From an uncultured Nocardioidaceae bacterium (GTDB lineage Bacteria > Actinomycetota > Actinomycetes > Propionibacteriales > Nocardioidaceae): a stretch of DNA of 63,652 nt. The notes below the pieces were generated by a model. That model had not been told where the DNA came from and did not search any database. It saw only the letters and a program-made list of their open reading frames with translations. Both the position numbers and the translations under genes were made by a program. Positions 17,117 to 28,756 of the stretch are shown one piece after another (within the stretch, counting starts at the first letter, position 1; the number at the start of each line of letters is the position of its first letter). The DNA is taken from assembly GCA_902805845.1 (NCBI GenBank), contig CADCUI010000087.1, positions 1 to 63,652 of the forward strand, read 5' to 3'.

Positions 17117-18697
17117 TCACATCCTGAAGATGCCGTAGGACGGCTCGGGTACCGGCGCGTGGCCGGCGGCCGCGAGCCCCATGCCGAGGACCCGCCGGGT
17201 GTCGGCCGGATCGATGATGCCGTCGTCCCACAGCCGGGCGGTGGAGTAGTACGGCGAGCCCTGCCGCTCGTACTGCTCGAGTATCGGCGCCTTGAACCCT
17301 GCCTCCTCCGCCTCGGTCCAGCTGCCGCCGCGACCTTCGATGCCGTCGCGGCGCACGGTCGCCAGCACCGACGCGGCCTGCTCGCCGCCCATGACCGAGA
17401 TCCGCGCGTTGGGCCACATCCACAGGAAGCGCGGGTCGTACGCGCGCCCGCACATCCCGTAGTTGCCGGCGCCGAACGAGCCACCGATGACCACGGTGAG
17501 CTTGGGCACCACGGAGCAGGACACCGCGGTCACCAGCTTGGCGCCGTCGCGGGCGATCCCCCGGTTCTCGTAGTCGCGGCCGACCATGAAGCCGCTGATG
17601 TTCTGGAGGAACACGATCGGCGTCCGGCGCTGGTTGCACAGCTCGATGAAGTGGGCCCCCTTGAGCGCCGACTCGGAGAAGAGGATCCCGTTGTTGGCGA
17701 CGATGCCCACCGGGTGCCCCCAGATGCGCGCGAACCCGGTCACGAGCGACTCGCCGTACAGCTCCTTGAACTCGTGGAACCGGCTGCCGTCGACGACCCG
17801 GCGGATCACCTCGCGCACGTCGTACGGCGTGCGGGAGTCGGTCGGCACGACGTCGTAGAGCCCGGCGGGGTCCTCCGCCGGCTCCTCCACGTCCGCCCTC
17901 GGGAGGGGGACGCCCGCCGGAGGGTGGTCGCGGGTCGAGCACGGCGCGACCACCGGCAGCGTGCCCACGATGGACCGCACGATGGCCAGCGCGTGCGCGT
18001 CGTCCTCGGCGAGGTGGTCGACGACCCCCGACTTCCGGGCGTGGACCTCTCCCCCGCCGAGCTCCTCCGCGGTGACGACCTCGCCGGTCGCGGCCTTCAC
18101 CAGGGGCGGACCGCCCAGGAAGATCGTGCCCTGGTCCCGCACGATCACCGTCTCGTCCGACATCGCCGGCACGTAGGCGCCGCCCGCCGTGCACGAGCCC
18201 ATGACCGCGGCGACCTGCGCGATGCCCTCGGCGGACATGGTGGCCTGGTTGAAGAAGATCCGTCCGAAGTGGTCGCGGTCGGGGAAGACCTCGTCCTGCA
18301 GCGGCAGGTAGGCGCCGCCGGAGTCGACGAGGTAGAGGCACGGCAGCCTGTTGACGCGGGCGACCTCCTGGGCGCGCAGGTGCTTCTTCACCGTCAACGG
18401 GTAGTAGGTGCCCCCCTTGACGGTGGCGTCGTTGGCGACCACCACGCACTCCCGGCCTGCCACCCGACCGATGCCCGTGACGATGCCGGCAGCGTGGATG
18501 TCGCCGCCGTACATGTCGTAGGCGGCGAGCGGGCTCAGCTCGAGGAAGGGGCTCCCGGGGTCGAGCAGGCGGTCGACCCGGTCTCGCACGAGCAGCTTGC
18601 CGCGGGCGGTGTGCTTCTCCCGGGCGGCCTGGGAGCCGCCGATCCGGGACGTCTCGAGCCGCGCGCGCAGCTCGTCGACGAGCTCCTTCATGCTCAT
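17117..18697 (-). CDS. methylcrotonyl-CoA carboxylase beta (carboxyltransferase) subunit
   Basis: A 526-residue acyl-CoA carboxyltransferase. Both crotonase-like halves are present: the first with [20 protein letters not shown] and [10 protein letters not shown], the second with [28 protein letters not shown] and [18 protein letters not shown], the oxyanion-hole glycines and MCC-type signature. It receives carboxybiotin and carboxylates methylcrotonyl-CoA to methylglutaconyl-CoA. It is the first gene of the beta-alpha-lyase operon; no isovaleryl-CoA dehydrogenase or hydratase gene is in the window. Upstream lie the 26-bp repeats and the divergent MarR gene. Confidence 0.94.
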   Translation of the reverse strand: MSMKELVDELRARLETSRIGGSQAAREKHTARGKLLVRDRVDRLLDPGSPFLELSPLAAYDMYGGDIHAAGIVTGIGRVAGRECVVVANDATVKGGTYYPLTVKKHLRAQEVARVNRLPCLYLVDSGGAYLPLQDEVFPDRDHFGRIFFNQATMSAEGIAQVAAVMGSCTAGGAYVPAMSDETVIVRDQGTIFLGGPPLVKAATGEVVTAEELGGGEVHARKSGVVDHLAEDDAHALAIVRSIVGTLPVVAPCSTRDHPPAGVPLPRADVEEPAEDPAGLYDVVPTDSRTPYDVREVIRRVVDGSRFHEFKELYGESLVTGFARIWGHPVGIVANNGILFSESALKGAHFIELCNQRRTPIVFLQNISGFMVGRDYENRGIARDGAKLVTAVSCSVVPKLTVVIGGSFGAGNYGMCGRAYDPRFLWMWPNARISVMGGEQAASVLATVRRDGIEGRGGSWTEAEEAGFKAPILEQYERQGSPYYSTARLWDDGIIDPADTRRVLGMGLAAAGHAPVPEPSYGIFRM

Positions 18698-18734
18698 GCC
18701 GCGACGTTAGCGAACGATGACCGGCTTCCAGGGC

Positions 18735-18812
18735 GCCGCCATTCCGGACCGCGGCGCTCCGCCGCCATTCCGGACTGCGGCGCTCCGCCGCCATTCCGGA
18801 CTGCGGCGCTCC
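18735..18812. repeat. three tandem 26-bp repeats with internal hairpins
   Basis: Units at 18735-18760, 18761-18786 and 18787-18812 are identical except for one base (C or T) in the first. Each junction forms the perfect hairpin GCGGCG-CTC-CGCCGC (for example 18751-18765). The array fills the divergent intergenic region between the carboxylase beta gene and the MarR gene, so it may be an operator array, a transcript hairpin series, or a slippage product. Confidence 0.9.
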
Positions 18813-18870
18813 GCCCTCCCGGACCTAGGATTCGGCGAGGAGATCCCGACTGCCGGCCGGAGGCTCTGCC

Positions 18871-19395
18871 ATGAACCGTTCTCCGGAGCGTGACCCGATC
18901 CGCGAGGCGCACGCGCAATGGGTGCGTCACGGATGGGCCGGCGCCGCCGACGGCATGGCGATGGTCACCAGCGTCGTCCGCGTCCAGCAGCTGCTGATGG
19001 AGCGGATCGACGCGGTCCTCCGCCCGGCGGGCCTCACCTTCGCGCGGTACGAGGTCCTGCGGCTGCTGTCGTTCTCCCGGTCGGGGGCCATGCCGATGAC
19101 CCGGCTCGGCTCGCTGCTCCAGGTCCACCCCACGAGCGTCACGAGCGCGGTCGACCGCCTCGTGCGGCAGGGCTACGTCGACCGGGTCCGGGCCGACGAC
19201 GACAGGCGTGTGGTCCGAGCCTGCATCACCGATGCCGGGCGCCGGGTCGTCGAGGAGGCGACGGCCGGGCTCAACGACGCGGTCTTCGAGCGGCCGGGCC
19301 TCGAGCCCGACGACCTGCACCGGTTGACCTCGCTGCTCGGAGCGCTGCGCGCCGCTGCGGGTGACCAGGTCTCCCAGCCGTCCTATGATGGTTAG
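18871..19395 (+). CDS. MarR family transcriptional regulator
   Basis: A 174-residue winged-helix regulator of the MarR family. The recognition region reads MTRLGSLLQVHPTSVTSAVD followed by the wing RLVRQGYVDRVRADDDRRVV, which is the canonical MarR layout. It is divergent from the methylcrotonyl-CoA carboxylase operon and 33 nt before icmF on the same strand, so it probably senses an acyl-CoA or a related acid and controls one or both units. A candidate operator overlaps its stop codon. Confidence 0.93.
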   Translation: MNRSPERDPIREAHAQWVRHGWAGAADGMAMVTSVVRVQQLLMERIDAVLRPAGLTFARYEVLRLLSFSRSGAMPMTRLGSLLQVHPTSVTSAVDRLVRQGYVDRVRADDDRRVVRACITDAGRRVVEEATAGLNDAVFERPGLEPDDLHRLTSLLGALRAAAGDQVSQPSYDG

Positions 19396-19412
19396 TAGGA
19401 CGTCCAACCAAC
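19391..19412. promoter_or_regulatory. 22-bp imperfect palindrome before icmF
   Basis: Left arm GTTAGTAGGAC (19391-19401) and right arm GTCCAACCAAC (19402-19412) match at 9 of 11 positions around a perfect GGACGTCC core. It overlaps the end of the MarR gene and sits 17 nt before the icmF start. Size and symmetry suit a TetR or MarR dimer; the neighbouring MarR is the obvious candidate. Confidence 0.5.
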
Positions 19413-19428
19413 TGCCCCAAGGTGTCGC

Positions 19429-22400
19429 ATGACCGACCTCCATCGACCCGTGAACCCGGTCCGTCTGGTGACCGCGTCGAGCCTGTTCGACGGCCACGAC
19501 GCGTCCATCAACATCATGCGGCGGATCCTGCAGTCACAGGGCTGCGAGGTCATCCACCTCGGGCACAACCGGTCGGTGCAGGAGGTCGTGGACGCTGCCC
19601 TCGAGGAGGACGTCCACGGCGTTGCGGTCTCGTCGTACCAGGGCGGGCACCTCGAGTACTTCGAGTACCTCGTGGAGTCGCTGCGCGCCCAGGGTGCCGA
19701 TCACATCAAGGTCGTCGGCGGCGGCGGTGGCGTCATCGTGCACGACGAGATCGACCGGCTGCGCAGGTCGGGGGTCAAGATCTTCTCACCCGAGGACGGC
19801 CAGCGGCTGGGCCTGGCCGGGATGATCAACTCCGTCGTCGCCGACTGCGACATCGATCTCTGGTCGCGCAAGCCGGTGACCGCCGACCAGGTCATCAGCG
19901 GTGACCGGTTCGCGATCGCCCGCGCCATCACCGGCGCGGAGCTGGGCGCACTCCCGGCGGAGACCCTTGGCGTGCTCCGCGAGGCCGCCGGTCGCCATCA
20001 TGCGCCGGTGCTCGGCATCACCGGCACCGGCGGCTCGGGCAAGTCGTCGCTGACCGACGAGCTCGTACGCCGCTTCCGCACCGACCAGCAGGACAAGTTC
20101 CGGATCGCGGTCATCGCCGTCGACCCGACCCGCCGCCGCGGCGGCGGGGCACTGCTCGGCGACCGGATCCGGATGAACTCGCTGGACGGCGACCGGGTCT
20201 TCTTCCGCAGCCTGGCCACCCGCGGCGCGCACGAGCTGCCCGACCACCTGGACCACGTCATCGACACCCTCCGCGCGTCGGGTTTCGACCTCGTCATCGT
20301 GGAGACGCCCGGAATCGGGCAGGGCGACGCGGCCATCGTGCCGTTCGTCGACGCATCGCTGTACGTCATGACCCCGGAGTTCGGTGCGGCCTCCCAGCTG
20401 GAGAAGATCGACATGCTGGACTTCGCCGACGTGGTGGCGATCAACAAGTTCGAGCGCCGCGGAGCCAAGGACGCGTTGCGCGACGTCGGGCGCCAGCTGG
20501 TCCGCAACCGGGAGGCGTTCGGCAAGCAGCCCGAGGACATGCCCGTCGTCGGCACCTCCGCCGCCACCTTCAACGACGACGGCGTCACCGCGCTGTACCA
20601 GCACCTGCGCGAGCTGCTCGCCGACAACGGCATGGCGTTCGACGACGGGACCCTCAGCCCGGTCGACGTCCGCCACTCCTCGGGCATCCGCCAGGTGGTG
20701 CCCGCGGAGCGGGTCCGCTACCTCTCCGAGATCACCGAGACGGTGCGGGGCTATCACGCGGAGACCGAGCGGCTGGCGGCTGCGGCCGCGCGCGTGCAGC
20801 GGCTGTCGCTGGTGCTCTCGGAGCTGACATCGACGAGCTCGACGCAAGCCCCAGCCCGTGCGGCGGTCGAGGCGATCGAGGCGCTCCTCGGTCAGGCGCG
20901 CACCGACCTTCCCGACGAGGTCGGCGAGCAGCTCGAGGGTTGGCCGGCCGTCGTCGAGTCCTACTCGGGAGACGAGCAGGTCGTCCTGATCCGCGACAAG
21001 GAGATCCGCACCCCGCTCACCCGGGAGTCGCTGTCGGGCAACAAGATTCCTCGCGTGGCGCTCCCCCGTTGGTCCGACGCCGGTGAGCTGGTGCGTTTCT
21101 GGCGCCGTGAGAACCTGCCGGGGTTCTTCCCCTTCACCGCGGGCGTGTTTCCCTTCAAGCGCGACAACGAGGACCCGGCGCGGATGTTCGCCGGCGAGGG
21201 CGACCCGTTCCGCACGAACCGCCGCTTCAAGCTGCTCTCCGAGGGCCAGCCGGCCACCCGGCTGTCGACCGCCTTCGACTCGGTCACCCTCTACGGCCGC
21301 GACCCGGACCCGCGACCCGACATCTACGGCAAGGTCGGCACCTCCGGCGTCTCGGTCGCCACGCTCGACGACATGAAGGCTCTCTACGACGGCTTCGACC
21401 TCGTCTCGCCGACCACGTCGGTGTCCATGACGATCAACGGCCCGGCCCCGACCGTGCTGGCCTTCTTCCTCAACACCGCCATCGACCAGCAGGTCGAGGT
21501 GTTCCGCTCCGAGCACGGCCGCGAGCCGTCGGAGGACGAGCGCGCGGATCTCACGGCCTTCGCCCTCGCGCACGTGCGGGGCACGGTCCAGGCCGACATC
21601 CTCAAGGAGGACCAGGGGCAGAACACCTGCCTGTTCTCCACGGAGTTCTCGCTGCGGATGATGGCCGACATCCAGGAGTGGTTCATCGAGCACAAGGTGC
21701 GCAACTTCTACTCGGTCTCGATCTCCGGCTACCACATCGCCGAAGCGGGGGCGAACCCGATCAGCCAGCTCGCCTTCACCCTGGCGAACGGCTTCACCTA
21801 TGTCGAGGCCTACCTCGCGCGCGGCATGCACATCGACGACTTCGCACCGAACCTGTCCTTCTTCTTCTCCAACGGCATGGACCCGGAGTACTCCGTCATC
21901 GGCCGTGTCGCCCGCCGGATCTGGGCGATCGCGATGCGCGAGAAGTACGGCGCCAACGAGCGCTCGCAGAAGCTGAAGTACCACGTGCAGACGTCGGGAC
22001 GCTCCCTGCATGCCCAGGAGATGGACTTCAACGACATCCGGACCACGCTGCAGGCGCTCATCGCGATCTACGACAACGCGAACTCGCTGCACACCAACGC
22101 CTACGACGAGGCGGTCACCACCCCCACCGACGACTCCGTGCGCCGTGCGCTGGCCATCCAGCTGATCATCAACCGGGAGTGGGGTCTCGCGGTGAACGAG
22201 AACCCGCTGCAGGGGTCGTTCGTCATCGACGAGCTCACCGATCTGGTCGAGGCGGCGGTGCTGGCCGAGTTCGACCGGATCAACGAGCGAGGCGGCGTGC
22301 TCGGCGCCATGGAGACCGGCTACCAGCGCGGCCGCATCCAGGACGAGTCCATGCTCTACGAGCACCGCAAGCATGACGGCACGCTGCCCATCGTCGGGGT

Positions 22401-22680
22401 CAACACGTTCCGCAAGCCCGACAGCGGCGACGGCACACCGGACCATGTCGAGCTGGCCCGGGCCACCGAGAGCGAGAAGACCTCGCAGCTGGAGCGCGTC
22501 CGGGCGTTCCAGGCGTCCCACACCCACGAGGCCGCCGAGGCGATCGCCCGGCTGCAGCAGGCGGCAGCGTCCGGTGCAAACGTCTTCGCCGTGCTCATGG
22601 ACGCTGCCCGGGTCTGCTCCTTGGGGCAGGTCACCGAGGCGTTCTTCGAGGTGGGCGGCCAGTACCGCCGCAACATCTGA
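19429..22680 (+). CDS. icmF: fused isobutyryl-CoA mutase IcmF
   Basis: A 1083-residue fusion in the IcmF order: B12-binding domain (SSLFDGHDASINIMRR with the cobalt-ligand His, then GGGGGVIVHDE), MeaB-like G-protein chaperone (P-loop GTGGSGKSS, ETPGIGQGDA, NKFERRGAKDA), and the substrate-binding TIM barrel at about 550-1083. It interconverts isobutyryl-CoA and n-butyryl-CoA with adenosylcobalamin, the GTPase guarding cofactor loading. From memory of the family, Phe574 (in GVFPFKR) and Gln731 (in GQNTC) are the specificity pair of true isobutyryl mutases, as opposed to Tyr/Arg in methylmalonyl-CoA mutase. Isovaleryl-CoA/pivalyl-CoA activity is a known side reaction of the family and would fit the neighbours. 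It follows the MarR gene by 33 nt. Confidence 0.96.
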   Translation: MTDLHRPVNPVRLVTASSLFDGHDASINIMRRILQSQGCEVIHLGHNRSVQEVVDAALEEDVHGVAVSSYQGGHLEYFEYLVESLRAQGADHIKVVGGGGGVIVHDEIDRLRRSGVKIFSPEDGQRLGLAGMINSVVADCDIDLWSRKPVTADQVISGDRFAIARAITGAELGALPAETLGVLREAAGRHHAPVLGITGTGGSGKSSLTDELVRRFRTDQQDKFRIAVIAVDPTRRRGGGALLGDRIRMNSLDGDRVFFRSLATRGAHELPDHLDHVIDTLRASGFDLVIVETPGIGQGDAAIVPFVDASLYVMTPEFGAASQLEKIDMLDFADVVAINKFERRGAKDALRDVGRQLVRNREAFGKQPEDMPVVGTSAATFNDDGVTALYQHLRELLADNGMAFDDGTLSPVDVRHSSGIRQVVPAERVRYLSEITETVRGYHAETERLAAAAARVQRLSLVLSELTSTSSTQAPARAAVEAIEALLGQARTDLPDEVGEQLEGWPAVVESYSGDEQVVLIRDKEIRTPLTRESLSGNKIPRVALPRWSDAGELVRFWRRENLPGFFPFTAGVFPFKRDNEDPARMFAGEGDPFRTNRRFKLLSEGQPATRLSTAFDSVTLYGRDPDPRPDIYGKVGTSGVSVATLDDMKALYDGFDLVSPTTSVSMTINGPAPTVLAFFLNTAIDQQVEVFRSEHGREPSEDERADLTAFALAHVRGTVQADILKEDQGQNTCLFSTEFSLRMMADIQEWFIEHKVRNFYSVSISGYHIAEAGANPISQLAFTLANGFTYVEAYLARGMHIDDFAPNLSFFFSNGMDPEYSVIGRVARRIWAIAMREKYGANERSQKLKYHVQTSGRSLHAQEMDFNDIRTTLQALIAIYDNANSLHTNAYDEAVTTPTDDSVRRALAIQLIINREWGLAVNENPLQGSFVIDELTDLVEAAVLAEFDRINERGGVLGAMETGYQRGRIQDESMLYEHRKHDGTLPIVGVNTFRKPDSGDGTPDHVELARATESEKTSQLERVRAFQASHTHEAAEAIARLQQAAASGANVFAVLMDAARVCSLGQVTEAFFEVGGQYRRNI

Positions 22681-22738
22681 GCGCCCGCCGTGCCCGCGGG
22701 GGCATCGGGCGAGGACTCGACCCGACCCCAGCGGGCCA

Positions 22739-22757
22739 GTCTTGACTTGTTCAAGAC
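22739..22757. promoter_or_regulatory. Fur-type operator of furA-katG
   Basis: A perfect inverted repeat, GTCTTGA and TCAAGAC around CTTGT. It ends 8 nt before the first possible ATG of the regulator gene. Actinobacterial furA genes are autoregulated through just such an AT-richer palindrome overlapping their own promoter. Confidence 0.75.
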
Positions 22758-22777
22758 AACGGTCCATGCTTGCGTCA

Positions 22778-25509
<2,732 letters not shown>

Positions 25510-25522
25510 CCCAGGGTCGCGA

Positions 25523-25560
25523 CCGGACCGGCTGACCGCTCGCGCGGGAGGCCGGTCCGG
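25523..25560 (+). terminator. stem-loop after katG
   Basis: CCGGACCGGC (25523-25532) pairs perfectly with GCCGGTCCGG (25551-25560) across an 18-nt loop, 14 nt after the katG stop. No T-run follows, as is usual for actinobacterial terminators. Confidence 0.5.
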
Positions 25561-25738
25561 GCGACTACAGCCAAGCCGAGAAGCTCGTCGGCGAGCTGGG
25601 CCACCACGTCGTCGACGAACCGCGGGAGGACGAGTACGTCGGGGACCCGGGGCCGCGGTGCTGTCCAGCTATCGGGTCCTGGAGTCTCGTGTGCTTGGCG
25701 CGGATGGAGCTGCTGGCGTGTTTCTCTAGGCTGACCGG
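25561..25738 (+). other. intergenic stretch with a possible coding remnant
   Basis: No intact gene. Read in one plus-strand frame from about 25562, the stretch gives AEKLVGELGHHVVDEPRED and then loses sense, which resembles the HHxxEE helix of hemerythrin-like domains. It could be the leftover of a deleted gene; the evidence is one short segment. Confidence 0.25.
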
Positions 25739-26980
25739 GTGGCGACCATCCGCATGAGCTGGACTCGAGTCCAGCCGACCGGGCCCCACCACCGGGTCAC
25801 GACGCTGGAGCTCTTCTTCGACCTGGTCTTCGTGTTCGCGTTCACCCAGGTGACGCAGCTGATGGCGGACGATCCCTCCCCCGTCGGCGTCCTGCGGGGG
25901 CTCGTCCTGCTCGCGCTGCTGTGGTGGGCGTGGTCCTCGTATGCCTGGCTCGGCAATCAGGTCCAAGCCGACGAGGGGCTGGCCCGACTGACCGTCATCC
26001 TCGCGATGGCCGCGATGTTCGTCGTGGCGCTGACCATCCCCGAGGCCTTCGAGGACATGCCAGGAGGGTTGTTCGCCCCCTTCGTCTTCGCCGCCTGCTA
26101 CGCGGTGGTGCGGCTCGCGCACATCGGTTGCTACCTGATCGCGGCGCGGGAGGACGCCGGCCTCCGCCGCCAGCTCCTCCTGACTGCCATCCCGGTCACG
26201 GTCGCCGCGTGTCTCTTGGTCGCCGGAGGCGCCGTCGGGCCGCCGGCACAGACGTTCCTGTGGGCGCTGGCGTTGCTCGTCGACTACGCCGGCATCTGGG
26301 TCGTCGGTGCCTCGGGCTGGCGGCTGCCGAGCGCGGTCCACTTCGCGGAGCGGTTCGGCCTGATCGTGATCGTCGCCCTCGGGGAGTCCCTGGTCGCCAT
26401 CGGTGTCGGGGTGGCCGAACGACCGGTGTCGGTCGCGGTCATCGTGGCGTCGGTTCTCGGCATGGTGGTGGCCGTCAGCCTGTGGTGGCTCTACTTCGAC
26501 GTGGTGGCCCGGGTGGCCGAGCAGGTGCTGGAGTCCCGGCACGGGGAGGAGCGAAGCCGGCTGGCGCGGGACTCCTACACCTACCTACACTTCCCCATCG
26601 TCTGCTCGATCATCTTCGTCGCGCTCGGCCTCAAGAAGGTCATGGAGTACGTCGCGGACGAGGAGCACCACGACTTGTCCGATCCGCTCGTGGGCGTGCC
26701 CACAGTGGCTCTCTTCGCCGGAGTCTCGGTCTACCTGCTGGCCCACGTGGTGTTCCGACGTCGCAACGTGGGGTCCTGGAATCCGCACCGCACGCTCACG
26801 GCGGTCCTGCTGCTGCTGTTCATCCCGGTGGCCGAGCGGATCCCCGCCCTGGCGGCCCTCGCCACGCTGGCCGCCGTCCTGGCTGCTCTCGTGACCTACG
26901 AGGCGGTGCGGTTCCGGCACCCCCGGGCACGGGTCCGGCTTCCTCACTCACCCGAGGACCACGCCACGCCGACGACCTGA
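25739..26980 (+). CDS. low temperature requirement protein A (LtrA) family membrane protein
   Basis: A 413-residue integral membrane protein. The family signature near the N-terminus is VTTLELFFDLVFVFAFTQVT; about ten to twelve hydrophobic helices follow, including LLALLWWAWSSYAWLGNQ and a second repeat-like half with RFGLIVIVALGESLVAIGVG. LtrA was first described in Listeria growth at low temperature; its molecular activity is unknown. It starts with GTG. The gene stands alone downstream of katG. Confidence 0.92.
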   Translation: MATIRMSWTRVQPTGPHHRVTTLELFFDLVFVFAFTQVTQLMADDPSPVGVLRGLVLLALLWWAWSSYAWLGNQVQADEGLARLTVILAMAAMFVVALTIPEAFEDMPGGLFAPFVFAACYAVVRLAHIGCYLIAAREDAGLRRQLLLTAIPVTVAACLLVAGGAVGPPAQTFLWALALLVDYAGIWVVGASGWRLPSAVHFAERFGLIVIVALGESLVAIGVGVAERPVSVAVIVASVLGMVVAVSLWWLYFDVVARVAEQVLESRHGEERSRLARDSYTYLHFPIVCSIIFVALGLKKVMEYVADEEHHDLSDPLVGVPTVALFAGVSVYLLAHVVFRRRNVGSWNPHRTLTAVLLLLFIPVAERIPALAALATLAAVLAALVTYEAVRFRHPRARVRLPHSPEDHATPTT

Positions 26981-27082
26981 TGGGGCAGTGGCATGCAGGC
27001 CCGGACGGCTCTTGCCGTCCCCGGGTGCGGGAACTACGTTCCCATGTAGGTGGCCCCTCCGGGGTCCGGCAGGAGGCAGCAC

Positions 27083-28756
27083 ATGCGACGCTCCCGACTT
27101 CTCACCGGATTCACTGCCGCCGCGGCGATGTGCATCGTCGCGACAGCCGGAGTCGCCCCGGCCGGCGGCTCGGAACCGAGCGAGTCACCCACCGGGGCGG
27201 CCGCCCGTGCCGAGCGACCGACACGGGTGCTCTACATCGTGCTCGACCAGCTCCGGCCGGAGTTCATCGACGCCTTCAAGATGCGCAACGTCCAGGCCCT
27301 CCTGGCCGGCGGCGCTCGGTTCCCTCGTGCCTACCTGGGACACATGGCTTCCGAGACCGTCGTCAGCCACAACGTCATGACGAGCGGTCAGCTGCCCAAG
27401 CACATGGGATGGGCCGACGAGTGGTACCGCGACACCGAGGGCGTGCTGGGAGCACCCGACCAGCAGTACGTGTCCGGCTCGATGTCGCGCGACCAGTTCG
27501 ATGCGCTGATCGACCACAGCGGCTATCCCAAGATCCAGGACTACCTGAAGCGCGCCTATCCCGACCGCGTCACCGCGGTGGTCGGGCAGAAGGGGTACGC
27601 CGTCAACAGCATGGGCGGTCCGGCCACCGACATCGAGGTGACGTTCAGCGGACGCGACTACGACTGTGACGGCGACGGCACCTTCAACTGGCGCGGTCCG
27701 ATCGGGGACAACAGCAAGAACGTGCCCGCCTACATCGCAAGCCCCGAGTGCGGTCGCTTCTACATCAACTCCTCAAAGACTCGCGGCTACGGGACGCTGA
27801 CGACCTCTCCGGCGTGGATGTACCCGCTCGACGCCAACCGGTTCGTGCCGGGGCACAACCAGGAGCACCTCGGCGGCGACGTGTGGGTGGCGGACGCCGC
27901 GCTGAAGATCATGTCCCGCGAGGACTGGAGCGGCCTGTTCCTCACCATGGGGGGCATCGACAAGGCCGGCCACATGTGGGGCGGGCTCAACGACCGTCGG
28001 CCCTTCCCCCGGGGTGCCCGGGGCAAGATGTCGCACCTTCCCTACCTGGCTCGGGTCGCCGACGACCAGGTGGGCAGGCTGGTCCACAGGTTGCGCAGGC
28101 TCGGCCAGCTCGACGAGACGCTCATCGTGCTCACCACCGACCACGGCCAGCTGACCTCTCGTCACTACTACGGCGAGGACGGCCCCGATCGCGGCAACTA
28201 CAACTGGTACTACGGCGCCGACGAGGACGAGTCCTACCTCGACGCCCAGCCCGAGCTGGCGCCGCTGATCGACACCGGGAACGTCGAGGCCAGCATGCAG
28301 GACTCGGCCATCCGGACGTGGCTGATCGACAGCTCGCGACAGCAGAAGCGCGCGGCGGCTCGGGTGATGGCAGAGCTGCCCGGGGTCATCGCCAGCTACT
28401 ACCGGACCGGCGGCCACTACACGCTGGAGAAGCGGATCTACAAGGGCTTCTTCAGCCGCAGCGAGCGTCGGTGGTTCAACCGCCACGCCCAGGAGATCGT
28501 CGACACCGAGGCGGCCAGCTACGGGCCGGACGTCATCGGCCTGCTGCACGACTCCTCGAGCTACGGCGTCGCCGGCGACCACGGTGGAGCCCAGAAGACG
28601 GTGCAGCGCATCCCCATCGCGTTCTTCGGAGCCGGGGTCGACGCCGGTCGGCACCACGGCCGGATCCGCTCGGTGGACATCATGCCGACGGTGCTGCGGG
28701 CCATGGGCATCAAGAAGACGCACCCGACCGACGGGAACTCGTTCGGGCTCCGCTGA
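27083..28756 (+). CDS. secreted type I phosphodiesterase/nucleotide pyrophosphatase family protein
   Basis: A 557-residue member of the alkaline phosphatase superfamily. A Sec signal peptide (LLTGFTAAAAMCIVATAGVAPA) precedes the mature enzyme. Metal-site motifs are in order: Asp in YIVLDQLRPEF, the nucleophile region SETVVSHNVMTSG, Asp-His in LTTDHGQ, and a late His in VAGDHGGAQ. Members hydrolyse phosphodiesters or phosphomonoesters outside the cell; the substrate is unknown. AGGAGG lies 6 nt before the ATG at 27083, which excludes the longer GTG start. Its stop abuts the stop of the convergent ferritin-like gene with no spacer. Confidence 0.88.
   Translation: MRRSRLLTGFTAAAAMCIVATAGVAPAGGSEPSESPTGAAARAERPTRVLYIVLDQLRPEFIDAFKMRNVQALLAGGARFPRAYLGHMASETVVSHNVMTSGQLPKHMGWADEWYRDTEGVLGAPDQQYVSGSMSRDQFDALIDHSGYPKIQDYLKRAYPDRVTAVVGQKGYAVNSMGGPATDIEVTFSGRDYDCDGDGTFNWRGPIGDNSKNVPAYIASPECGRFYINSSKTRGYGTLTTSPAWMYPLDANRFVPGHNQEHLGGDVWVADAALKIMSREDWSGLFLTMGGIDKAGHMWGGLNDRRPFPRGARGKMSHLPYLARVADDQVGRLVHRLRRLGQLDETLIVLTTDHGQLTSRHYYGEDGPDRGNYNWYYGADEDESYLDAQPELAPLIDTGNVEASMQDSAIRTWLIDSSRQQKRAAARVMAELPGVIASYYRTGGHYTLEKRIYKGFFSRSERRWFNRHAQEIVDTEAASYGPDVIGLLHDSSSYGVAGDHGGAQKTVQRIPIAFFGAGVDAGRHHGRIRSVDIMPTVLRAMGIKKTHPTDGNSFGLR

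Noticed and set aside
17110-17484. N-terminal extension of the biotin carboxylase gene
   Set aside because: The extension is Arg-rich noise over the carboxyltransferase gene; the true N-terminus MTIATLLVANRGE is plain at 17109.
18735-18812. CRISPR array
   Set aside because: The units are directly adjacent with no spacers and there is no cas gene.
19429-22680. Calling the mutase a pivalyl-CoA mutase
   Set aside because: The two specificity residues I can place (Phe574, Gln731) are those of isobutyryl-CoA mutases; kept only as a possible side activity.
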